From NCBI GenBank assembly GCA_018668695.1, contig JABJBS010000233.1, forward strand, positions 1 to 48,313: a stretch of DNA of 48,313 nt, given 5' to 3'. The stretch comes from Deltaproteobacteria bacterium (GTDB lineage Bacteria; Myxococcota; XYA12-FULL-58-9; JABJBS01). Numbering within the stretch: the first letter of the stretch is position 1; each line of letters begins with the position of its first letter. This document shows positions 27,156 through 34,410 of the stretch, piece after piece. Position numbers and translations under genes: made by a program. Below the pieces are notes generated by a model. That model was not told where the DNA came from. It did no database searches and saw nothing but the letters and a program-made list of their open reading frames with translations.

Positions 27156-27687
27156 AATTTAATGCTAAGATTAAAATGAAAAAACAAATCACGGTACAAA
27201 ACACAATACCGATAGCATGAGTAGACTGAGCTGCTGGCGCTATAGGTCTACCTTGTTCCCCGGTATTGGCTCGACTCAAAATTCTATTGGTCAGCGGGTC
27301 AATCATAAATTCTACGATGAGCACGGAGTAAAATGCCGTGAGCAGCGCAACGGCCATGGCAGGGCCAATGGAAGACCGGTCATCTAGTTGTTCTAGCATT
27401 TGTATCAATCCGATAAGGGTGCCAGCCACACCACTGCCGTAGGTGGTCTTACGAAGCGTTGCCAAGACAGAGATATCTTTTTGCAGGTTGGGTGATGGCT
27501 CGCTTCCCAGAGCATTTTGGATGGCCGCTTTGATATCGCCAGCGTCGTGATGCGCCAAGCTGAAGCAAACCATTCCGCCGATGACGATCAGGATCGACGG
27601 GATATTAAAAAACATCCACAGACTCGAGCCCAAAAACATTGCCGCAAGAATTAAAGCGGTTCCAATAATCGCAAATAACAGTTTCAT
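27154..27687 (-). CDS. Shortened MotA/TolQ/ExbB-family proton channel protein, orphan
   Basis: The 177-residue inner-membrane protein follows MotA in its core motifs: FFNIPSILIVIGG (about 27-38), then YGSGVAGTLIGLIQMLEQL (about 83-101) and GPAMAVALLTAFYSVLIVEF (about 108-127). Four hydrophobic segments are seen (about 4-22, 27-44, 86-130 region, 157-176). Unlike flagellar MotA (about 280-295 residues), the cytosolic loop between helices 2 and 3 is only about 40 residues and the usual C-terminal tail is missing, so the charged surface that touches FliG is absent. No motB, tolR or flagellar gene is nearby. The ATG at 27687 is chosen because AGGGGA is just upstream; a longer frame begins at 27735. 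A non-flagellar proton-driven motor or channel is inferred. Confidence 0.82.
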   Translation of the reverse strand: MKLLFAIIGTALILAAMFLGSSLWMFFNIPSILIVIGGMVCFSLAHHDAGDIKAAIQNALGSEPSPNLQKDISVLATLRKTTYGSGVAGTLIGLIQMLEQLDDRSSIGPAMAVALLTAFYSVLIVEFMIDPLTNRILSRANTGEQGRPIAPAAQSTHAIGIVFCTVICFFILILALN

Positions 27688-27752
27688 AAATTTCCCCTTT
27701 TCATGTGGTTTCAATCTGCAGCAATCAAAACCCACCTATCCCCTCGCCGATG

Positions 27753-27808
27753 TTAGACCCGTCTAATTTACCAAAGGATCTCGAACTGAGATCGTGACGT
27801 GGATCACG
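27753..27808. promoter_or_regulatory. Three stacked inverted repeats upstream of the MotA-like gene
   Basis: TTAGAC-CC-GTCTAA (27753-27766) is a perfect palindrome; GATCTC-GAACT-GAGATC (27777-27793) is a perfect hairpin-type repeat; and CGTGA-N6-TCACG (27793-27808) has the spacing of a CRP/FNR-family site (TGTGA-N6-TCACA). All lie in the 175-base gap between the radical SAM gene and the MotA-like gene. No convincing -35/-10 was found and no T-run follows. Confidence 0.45.
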
Positions 27809-27862
27809 CTCGGAGCGAATCTAGATGTAGGTGTTGTGGAATTTAGAGAGAAAAACGTACGA

Positions 27863-28873
27863 TCAGGCCAGAGATCCGCCGCAGCTCGATCCCGCACCGG
27901 CGGTGCAGCCATAGCAATGGTTTTCAACTGCTATAGGACCTCGGCTCAAATCAGAGAGTGATTCGATATCCCAAATCGTCGGTCTGACGGCCAGCTGTGT
28001 GGACGTTGGTATGTCTAACATTTGGTTGAAATCGCAATCATAGAGATGACCCTGCCAGCCTACGCTGACTTGAAAGCGGCACATGAGATTTTCTAAAGTG
28101 CCCTCATTATAGTTCTCTTCTAGGAGCTGCATGTAGCTTGGGAGTTGCCCACCGCGCTCAAGGCTTTTTCGAAACCGGCTGATTGGAAGATTGGTGATGG
28201 TAAAAAGGTTGTTGAATACGATCCCGAAATCTTCCATGAGCTTGTCTTTGTAAGCGAGTTCGAGCTGAGCTTGGGCGGGAGGTAAAAAGGCGCCGCCGGG
28301 GTTGTAGACCAAGTGGAGTTCAAGACCGCTTCCGGGCTTGCCGTAGCCGAGCTGGTTGAGCAGTTGAAGGCCCCGAATACTTTTGTCAAAGATACCTTTG
28401 CCGCGCTGTTTGTCGACATTTTCTTGGCTGTAGCAAGGAAGGCTTGCTGTGATTTCGACCCCTTGATCTGCAAGGAACTCAGCCAGAGTTTCTTGGCCGG
28501 GTTCAAAGAGAATGCTGAGGTTGCAGCGGTCGATGACCTTTTTGCCCATTTTACGTGCGGTTTGGACGAGGTAACGAAAGTTGGCGTTGAGCTCTGGTGC
28601 ACCGCCGGTGATATCGAGGGTGGTTGTTTCAGGAGACTCGCGAAGAAGCTCTACCAATCGCTCGGCTGTCTTTTCGTTCATCTCTTCTTGCCGCTTAGGT
28701 CCGGCATCAACATGACAATGGTGACAGGCTTGATTGCAGCGTTTACCCAGATTGATCTGTAAAACCTCAACATTTGCCCGCTTGAGTTCACCGCGTGGGT
28801 TTTGGGCTACTCGCTCGCCAAAATGGGCTTTGTAGGCTGGGATGGGTTCAATGATGGTCAGGCTTGAGGTCAC
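27863..28873 (-). CDS. Radical SAM protein of the ArsS / Cys-rich family
   Basis: The 336-residue protein belongs to the radical SAM group that includes ArsS, an enzyme of arsenosugar synthesis. The cluster motif CNQACHHC (Cys46, Cys50, Cys53) is followed by HVDAGPKRQEEM, a family signature, and ITGGAPELN, a SAM-binding segment. The C-terminal DUF3641-like domain ends with HCYGCTAGAGSSCGG, which supplies extra cysteines, probably for auxiliary iron-sulfur or substrate binding. The start is a GTG with GGAG 7 bases upstream. No arsM or other arsenic gene is adjacent, so the arsenic role is only a family-level guess; it is otherwise a solo enzyme. Confidence 0.88.
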   Translation of the reverse strand: MTSSLTIIEPIPAYKAHFGERVAQNPRGELKRANVEVLQINLGKRCNQACHHCHVDAGPKRQEEMNEKTAERLVELLRESPETTTLDITGGAPELNANFRYLVQTARKMGKKVIDRCNLSILFEPGQETLAEFLADQGVEITASLPCYSQENVDKQRGKGIFDKSIRGLQLLNQLGYGKPGSGLELHLVYNPGGAFLPPAQAQLELAYKDKLMEDFGIVFNNLFTITNLPISRFRKSLERGGQLPSYMQLLEENYNEGTLENLMCRFQVSVGWQGHLYDCDFNQMLDIPTSTQLAVRPTIWDIESLSDLSRGPIAVENHCYGCTAGAGSSCGGSLA

Positions 28874-28921
28874 GACTACTCCATGTGTCTCTATCTTTTA
28901 GCTCATAGCCTCTCTTTTTGT

Positions 28922-28976
28922 CACCTACAAGGCCGATGTGGAGCGGCGGCAGCTTGAGATGGTCAGACTGTAGGTG
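28922..28976 (+). repeat. Inverted repeat in the leader of the MscS-like gene
   Basis: CACCTACA (28922-28929) and TGTAGGTG (28969-28976) are perfect 8-base arms, 39 bases apart, ending 12 bases before the MscS-like start codon. The gene has no clear ribosome site, so a leader fold that affects translation is possible. It could also be coincidental. Confidence 0.3.
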
Positions 28977-28988
28977 TAGATCTTCGGC

Positions 28989-30650
28989 ATGAAAAGTAAG
29001 TCACTCAAATGGATATTCGCCGTTGTTTTGGTTTTAACCTTCGGAACGAGCCTTGCTTCGGCGGCTCCCACGTCAAGTTGTGCAAACCCACATGACGCCG
29101 TGAAGACTCTACTGGATTGGTTACAGCCAGAAAGTTACGACCCCAAAAAAGCAGCCCTCTGCCTGAACCTCACAGGCGAGCAAGACAAAGGCATCGCGGC
29201 CAAACGCGCTCAGCAAATCATCGAAGTTCTAGATGCGAAAGGTATTTTCGTAAAGCTTGAAGCCTTGCCAACGGTGACCGACTTTAAGGCCGAAGACGGA
29301 AAATCCCGCTATCTTCTCAGCCCAGCTGAGCCGGATATGTTTATCGAACGCATTGGCGATGATTGGTTGTGGAGCGCCCGCACTGTGGCACGGATTCCTG
29401 CGATTTACCGCTCCGTGTTTGTGATTGATACCCATGGGTTTGTCAGAAGCCTACCATCTTGGATGCAAGTGAAGTTCTTGGGCGCCGCTGTTTGGCAGTT
29501 TGTAGCTCTCTTGGCTTTGTTATTTCTTGCCTTGGTGACGCGGGTGATAACCCGGGCCATTTTTAAAGCGCAGGCAAGCTTGACCATGCGAAAATTTAAG
29601 ATGGTTGTAGATGACACTTTGTTAATCCAAGTGGGTAACCCGCTTGGGACTTTGGTTGCTTCGGGGCTGGCTATTTTTGTAATGCCTCTTTTGCTGCTCC
29701 CGGTGAAGTTTAATCAACTGCTTCTTTTGGGCCTAAGGCTGGCTTGTGCCATTTCGGCGGTGGTGGCGCTTTACCGCGTTGTTGACTTGCTGACCGCTTG
29801 GCTTGAGCAGCGCGCTAACCTCACCGACACCAAACTCGATGACCAATTGGTGCCGCTTGCCCGCAGAGCCATGAAGATCTTTATCGTCAGTATCGGTACG
29901 GTCTTTATCCTACAAAACATGAATTACGATGTGGCCTCGTTAATCGCCGGCTTGGGCATCGGTGGTTTGGCCTTTGCTTTGGCAGCTAAAGACACCATTG
30001 CCAACCTTTTCGGCTCTGCCACTATTTTTGCCAGCCGGCCCTTTCAAATTGGCGATTGGGTCAGTGTGGGCGGCAGTGAAGGTGTGGTGGAAAGCGTGGG
30101 CTTTCGCTCAACCCGTATTCGTACATTCTACAACTCGCTGATAAGCATTCCTAACTCTCGGGTGGCAGATAGTGTGGTTGATAACTTCGGCGCCCGGGAA
30201 TTTAGACGTTTTAAAACGATACTCGGGCTGACCTACGATACGACGCCCAAACAGATGCAGGCTTTTGTTGAAGGTATTCGGGCGGTTTTAAAGAATAACC
30301 CCGTCGTCCGTCAGGAGTATTACGAAGTACATTTCAACTCCTTTGGCGACAGCTCACTCAATGTATTGGTTTACGCGTTTTTTAAGACCGATAGCTGGAC
30401 CACAGAGCTTACCGAGAAGCACAATCTTCTCCTAGACATTATGAACCTTGCCCAAGAGCTTGGTGTGAGCTTCGCGTTTCCGACCCAAACGCTTCATCTT
30501 GAAAGTGTGGCAACCCCTCAGAACTCTACTGAGCGAGTTTCTCATGATGATGCAGCATTGGCGGCGGCAGTTGAGTCTTTTGCTCCGGGCGGTGCAAAAG
30601 GTGAAGCAGATCGCTACAAGCTAACGCACGGGTTTTGGCCCGAGGCTTAA
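28989..30650 (+). CDS. Mechanosensitive channel, MscS family, with periplasmic N-terminal domain
   Basis: MscS-type channels release solutes when membrane tension rises. Residues 1-25 form a signal peptide, followed by a soluble periplasmic segment (about 26-150) with paired Cys (CANPHDAV and ALCLNLTGEQ). Several membrane helices lie at about 160-300. The MscS core is clear: ASLIAGLGIGGLAFALAAKD (pore-lining helix), then NLFGSATIFASRPFQIGDWV and GVVESVGFRSTRIRTF, and a C-terminal vestibule. The 553-residue size is larger than E. coli MscS because of the N-terminal extension. Its stop overlaps that of the convergent protease gene in TTAA at 30647-30650. Confidence 0.92.
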   Translation: MKSKSLKWIFAVVLVLTFGTSLASAAPTSSCANPHDAVKTLLDWLQPESYDPKKAALCLNLTGEQDKGIAAKRAQQIIEVLDAKGIFVKLEALPTVTDFKAEDGKSRYLLSPAEPDMFIERIGDDWLWSARTVARIPAIYRSVFVIDTHGFVRSLPSWMQVKFLGAAVWQFVALLALLFLALVTRVITRAIFKAQASLTMRKFKMVVDDTLLIQVGNPLGTLVASGLAIFVMPLLLLPVKFNQLLLLGLRLACAISAVVALYRVVDLLTAWLEQRANLTDTKLDDQLVPLARRAMKIFIVSIGTVFILQNMNYDVASLIAGLGIGGLAFALAAKDTIANLFGSATIFASRPFQIGDWVSVGGSEGVVESVGFRSTRIRTFYNSLISIPNSRVADSVVDNFGAREFRRFKTILGLTYDTTPKQMQAFVEGIRAVLKNNPVVRQEYYEVHFNSFGDSSLNVLVYAFFKTDSWTTELTEKHNLLLDIMNLAQELGVSFAFPTQTLHLESVATPQNSTERVSHDDAALAAAVESFAPGGAKGEADRYKLTHGFWPEA

Positions 30651-31786
30651 AGCTGGCTCTTCACCCACCTCAAAGATGCCTCTAAGGGCTTATCTCGCTT
30701 GGCTGATGCTTTGACCTGCACGTCAGGCTTAATACCTCGGCCTTCGATGCTTCTGCCGTTTGGGGTGAGGTAGCGCGCTACTGTCATTTTGAGACCGGCT
30801 CCATTTGAGAGGTCGATGATATTCTGAACCGAGCCCTTGCCGTAGCTCACTTCTCCAAAAACGCGAGCACGCTTTTGGTCTTGTAAGGCGCCTGCCAGTA
30901 TCTCCGCGGCCGAAGCACTCTTTTGATTTAATAATATCGCCACAGGCGCGCGCGTTAGAGTACGGCTCGATTTTGCTTGACGAGATTCAAGAATGACGCC
31001 GCCGCGGCCAGCCGCACTTACAATGGTTCCATCACTCAAAAACAGATCGGCGGCGGCCACGGCCTCATTAAAGAGACCGCCGGGATTGTCTCGTAAATCG
31101 AGGATGACAGCTTTGGGCTGGTCGGGGCCCAATAAATGAGCCTGTAGGTCTCGGGCGACACCTCTACTGAAAAGCTCAATGTGAATATAGCGAATACCAG
31201 GCTCGATATCCTGGACTTGCAGTGCGGGTTTACGAACCCACTGCCGGGTGAGGGTAAAATTCCAAGGCTTGATAAAGCTCTCGCGCATGACACTGAGTAC
31301 GAGCCGGGTATCGACTGGGCCGCGCAATAAGTCGCGAAGCTCCAGGGTTGAAAATTGACTGATGGGTGTACCATCGACGGCGACGATAACGTCTTGGGGC
31401 TCAAGCCCCGCATCTTGAGCTGGGGAATGATTTAAAACGCGCACAATACGGTGTTGCGAATTGATGAAGGCAAGTTCAAGCCCGACGCCGCCATATTCGC
31501 CGCCCGTTGTTTCGAGAAGTTTACGAAAATCTTGAGGACTGTAGTACTTGGAGTTGTCGTCGAGCTTGCTAAGAAGGCCCCCGATGGCTCCTTGAGCTAA
31601 ACTGTCCTGAGATAATACTTCCACATATTGATTTTCGATATGCTCGAGTACTTCGGCAAACACGGTGAGCCATGCGTATACGGCATCTTGCTTGACGACT
31701 TTAGCCGCCGCGGGCAAACCCGCTCCAAGTAAAAGCCCTAGAAGAAGGTAGATGATTCGATTTTTCCAGAGACGTTTGAGCTTCAT
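30647..31786 (-). CDS. ctpA: Carboxy-terminal processing protease (S41), CtpA type
   Basis: An exported serine protease that trims C-termini of envelope proteins, often wall hydrolases. The N-terminus has a membrane anchor (residues about 10-28). A PDZ domain lies at about 90-170 (YGGVGLELAF, LEPQDVIVAVDG). The S41 catalytic domain has LDLRDNPGGLFNEA, then NQKSASAAEIL with the nucleophile Ser in SAS, and VSYGKGSVQ with the catalytic Lys. The 379 residues are typical of the shorter CtpA class. It starts 6 bases after the EnvC-like gene, so it is co-expressed with FtsEX and the amidase activator, which fits a role in wall-hydrolase turnover. Confidence 0.92.
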   Translation of the reverse strand: MKLKRLWKNRIIYLLLGLLLGAGLPAAAKVVKQDAVYAWLTVFAEVLEHIENQYVEVLSQDSLAQGAIGGLLSKLDDNSKYYSPQDFRKLLETTGGEYGGVGLELAFINSQHRIVRVLNHSPAQDAGLEPQDVIVAVDGTPISQFSTLELRDLLRGPVDTRLVLSVMRESFIKPWNFTLTRQWVRKPALQVQDIEPGIRYIHIELFSRGVARDLQAHLLGPDQPKAVILDLRDNPGGLFNEAVAAADLFLSDGTIVSAAGRGGVILESRQAKSSRTLTRAPVAILLNQKSASAAEILAGALQDQKRARVFGEVSYGKGSVQNIIDLSNGAGLKMTVARYLTPNGRSIEGRGIKPDVQVKASAKRDKPLEASLRWVKSQL

Positions 31787-31792
31787 CGTCCG

Positions 31793-32830
31793 TTATCGCC
31801 TTAACCAAAGCACAGGGTCTTGAGCTTGGCCTTGGCTGCGGATTTCAAAATAGAGCCTCGTTCCCGTCCATGATCCCGTGTCGCCTGCGGTCCCGAGGGT
31901 TGAGCCTGTTTTTATGATTTCCCCAACCTCGACTTCAATGGTGGCAAGGTGGCCGTAGAGACTGTGGTAACCGCGCCCATGGTCAACGATGGTGAGCTGC
32001 CCATAACCGTCAAGCCAGTCGGCGTAGACGACGGTCCCGTCGAATACAGATTGCACCGGGGTGCCCGAGGCGGGTTTAAGCAGGAGCCCAAAATTGGTGA
32101 GCCGCGTACCATAGGCAAGTTCTCTTACCGTTCCATAGCCCACTTCGACGGGTGCGATGAGAGGCCAGGGCAATGAACGCTTATTTTGAGAAAATATTCG
32201 TGACAGACCGGTGGCAGGTTTTAATTTACGAAAGGTGTTCTCCAGCCTTTGGTAAGCTTGGCGATGGGCACCTGAGAGAAGTTCAAGGTGGCTTGCATTG
32301 CCCAATAGGGTTTGGGTGGTTTCAATTCGGCTTCGGCGCTGAAGCCCCAGGTTCTCTCGCCTGCTTTTAATATCCGCAGATATTTCAGAGAGAATGTTTA
32401 AGCTTGATTGCCTTTTGTTTTTAAGGAGCTGGGTTTTATTGGCTTCTTCTTGGTGCTGACTTTTCAATTTTTGGTCATGGTTGGCGACCCAGCGAAGCAT
32501 GCGGGAAAGCTCCAAATAATCTTTGAGAGAATTGGCCTGCCCCAGGGCAATCATCCGTGCACCGCCCGGCATGTTGTTGAGTGCTCGCACTCTTTTCTTT
32601 AGGTCAGCTCTAACTCTGACCTGCTTAAGTCCGGTTTCGCTCAGCGCAACATCAAGGCTCGCTATTTGCTCTTGCAACTTGCCTTCTTGGCTTTTCAATG
32701 TGGCCAATTCGCCTTCAAGTTGGACCAGTTGCCGGTCTAGGCTTCGCAGGCTTTGAAGAAGAGCGCTGGGATCTTGCGAGGGCGCGCTAAGGTGCAGGGT
32801 ACAAAATACTGCGACGAGAACTGGGTTCAT
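31793..32830 (-). CDS. EnvC-like murein hydrolase activator with degenerate LytM domain
   Basis: EnvC proteins are recruited by FtsEX to the periplasmic side and activate wall amidases at the septum. The 345-residue product has a signal peptide, a long coiled coil (about 20-195) and a C-terminal M23/LytM domain (about 235-340). The domain has lost most zinc ligands: the first H-x3-D is replaced by NFGLLL, and the final H-x-H by RLYFE; only the His in YGHL remains. So it should be an activator rather than an enzyme, as known for E. coli EnvC. The start ATG at 32830 overlaps the FtsX stop by 4 bases; a longer frame upstream lacks support. Confidence 0.9.
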   Translation of the reverse strand: MNPVLVAVFCTLHLSAPSQDPSALLQSLRSLDRQLVQLEGELATLKSQEGKLQEQIASLDVALSETGLKQVRVRADLKKRVRALNNMPGGARMIALGQANSLKDYLELSRMLRWVANHDQKLKSQHQEEANKTQLLKNKRQSSLNILSEISADIKSRRENLGLQRRSRIETTQTLLGNASHLELLSGAHRQAYQRLENTFRKLKPATGLSRIFSQNKRSLPWPLIAPVEVGYGTVRELAYGTRLTNFGLLLKPASGTPVQSVFDGTVVYADWLDGYGQLTIVDHGRGYHSLYGHLATIEVEVGEIIKTGSTLGTAGDTGSWTGTRLYFEIRSQGQAQDPVLWLRR

Positions 32831-33729
32831 GCGTCGGCGTCCAGAAAACGGCGCACGGCCATGGCGCTTCCAAAGGTTCCGAGAACAAGCCCCGTGGCAA
32901 CCAAAGTGAACGCGGTGGATGTGCTGAAGAGCACGATGTCCATTCCGGAAAGGGTGTCTGCGAAAAGCAAGCTGAGCTGAGGAGCCACAACTTGTTGGCT
33001 TGCCCAGAGCAGAGCCGAGGCCAAGAGCCCGCCGGTAAGGCCCCAAAAGGCTCCCTCTAAGATAAAGGGCAAACGAATAAACCAGTGGGTCGCACCCACG
33101 AGTCTCAAAATAGAGATTTCGTCACGGTGAGCATAAACGTTGAGGCGAATGGTGTTGGCGACGATGAGGGAGGTCGCTAGAAAAATCAGCAGACCAATAC
33201 CAACTCCGCCATAACGCAGACCTGCAACTAAGTTTTCAAGTTGCGCAAACTCGTCTTGCCCGTAATCGACTTCGTCGATGTTGGACATCGTTTGAATCTG
33301 TGCTGCAAGATTTTCGATGGCTTCAAGTTCGGCAAAACCAGTGGCGAGTGTAATTTCGATGGTACTGGGTAAAATATCCGGCGAAACGCCTTCTACAAGC
33401 TCGGCGGCTTTGGGCCCTCGAGCCTTGAAACGAGTTAATGCTTCTTCAGGACTGACGGGATGGGTTTTTGAGACACCAGGTAAAGTGCCGAGTTCGGAAT
33501 CCAGTGTATCTTGAGCTTCAGGGCTCAGACCGTCGGCGAGCACTACCACGATATTGGCGGAGCGCCCCCAGACCAAGGTGAGGCTTTCTAGGTTTTGCAG
33601 CGTGGTGACGTAAAACGCGGGAATCAGAAGTGCCAAGCAAATGGTTGAGCTTGTGAGCAAGCTACTCCATGCAGAGCGTTTGAGCGCGCTGAAGGTTTGC
33701 CCAACAAAATATCGCAGGTTTGCCATCAT
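32827..33729 (-). CDS. ftsX: Cell division protein FtsX
   Basis: FtsX is the membrane half of the FtsEX ABC-like complex, which transmits ATP-driven motion through the membrane to a wall-hydrolase activator. The 300-residue protein has an N-terminal helix (about 20-42), a periplasmic loop (about 45-165), and three more helices in the C-terminal part (about 170-195, 220-250, 265-290). Typical segments include LVGATHWFIRLPFILEGAFWG. The order ftsE-ftsX-envC with ATGA overlaps at both junctions indicates translational coupling. Confidence 0.95.
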   Translation of the reverse strand: MMANLRYFVGQTFSALKRSAWSSLLTSSTICLALLIPAFYVTTLQNLESLTLVWGRSANIVVVLADGLSPEAQDTLDSELGTLPGVSKTHPVSPEEALTRFKARGPKAAELVEGVSPDILPSTIEITLATGFAELEAIENLAAQIQTMSNIDEVDYGQDEFAQLENLVAGLRYGGVGIGLLIFLATSLIVANTIRLNVYAHRDEISILRLVGATHWFIRLPFILEGAFWGLTGGLLASALLWASQQVVAPQLSLLFADTLSGMDIVLFSTSTAFTLVATGLVLGTFGSAMAVRRFLDADA

Positions 33730-34382
33730 CCGTTGGTAAGCCTTCCGTTTTCCAAGCGAATCACTCGGCCGCGGTGACTTTCTAAGAGCGTTCGGTCGTG
33801 GGTGGCAAGCAGCACTGTGGTACCTCGGCTGTTGGCGTACTCAAGAAGGTTTAAGATTTCTTTGGCGCGTTGAGCATCGAGATTGCCAGTGGGCTCATCG
33901 GCGATCAGAATTTGTGGGTCACCGACCAGCGCCCGCGCAATCGCAACGCGCTGTTGCTCGCCGCCGGAGAGGCTATCGGGGAGTTCGTTCATTTTGTGAC
34001 CCAGTCCAACCTCTTTAAGGATATTAAACGTGCGTCTATGAACTTCTGCAGGGTCGCGCCCAAGGATTTGCAGGCTGATGGCTACATTTTGTGCCACGGT
34101 CCGCCTGGATAGGAGTTTAAAATCTTGAAAGACAACACCGATATTGCGCCGGAGGTATGGGATGGAATTACCGCGCAGCCGGCTGGTGTTGTGGCCGTTG
34201 ACCATGACTTGACCACTGGTTGGCATCTCCGCGCAGAAGAGTAGCTTTAGGAAGGTTGATTTCCCGGCTCCAGATGGACCTGTTAAAAATGTGAATTCAC
34301 CTTTTTCCACCTCGAGGGTGATATCGGCCAAAGCATGTTTGTCCTTGCCGTAGGTTTTATACACATGAAAAAGCTGAATCAT
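33726..34382 (-). CDS. ftsE: Cell division ATP-binding protein FtsE
   Basis: FtsE is the ATPase of the FtsEX complex at the divisome. The 218 residues contain Walker [10 protein letters not shown]-loop VFQDFKLL, signature [15 protein letters not shown], Walker [13 protein letters not shown] and the H-loop LLATHDRTL. It starts a 4-base overlap with ftsX. It lies 28 bases downstream of the GH18-like gene and is probably in the same transcript. Confidence 0.96.
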   Translation of the reverse strand: MIQLFHVYKTYGKDKHALADITLEVEKGEFTFLTGPSGAGKSTFLKLLFCAEMPTSGQVMVNGHNTSRLRGNSIPYLRRNIGVVFQDFKLLSRRTVAQNVAISLQILGRDPAEVHRRTFNILKEVGLGHKMNELPDSLSGGEQQRVAIARALVGDPQILIADEPTGNLDAQRAKEILNLLEYANSRGTTVLLATHDRTLLESHRGRVIRLENGRLTNG

Positions 34383-34410
34383 GGACGTTTAGCCTTTGGG
34401 CTTCTGGTGC

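Noticed and set aside
28120-28762. Frames on both strands inside the radical SAM gene
   Set aside because: The ArsS-like frame has intact catalytic motifs; the others are low-complexity or compositional shadows.
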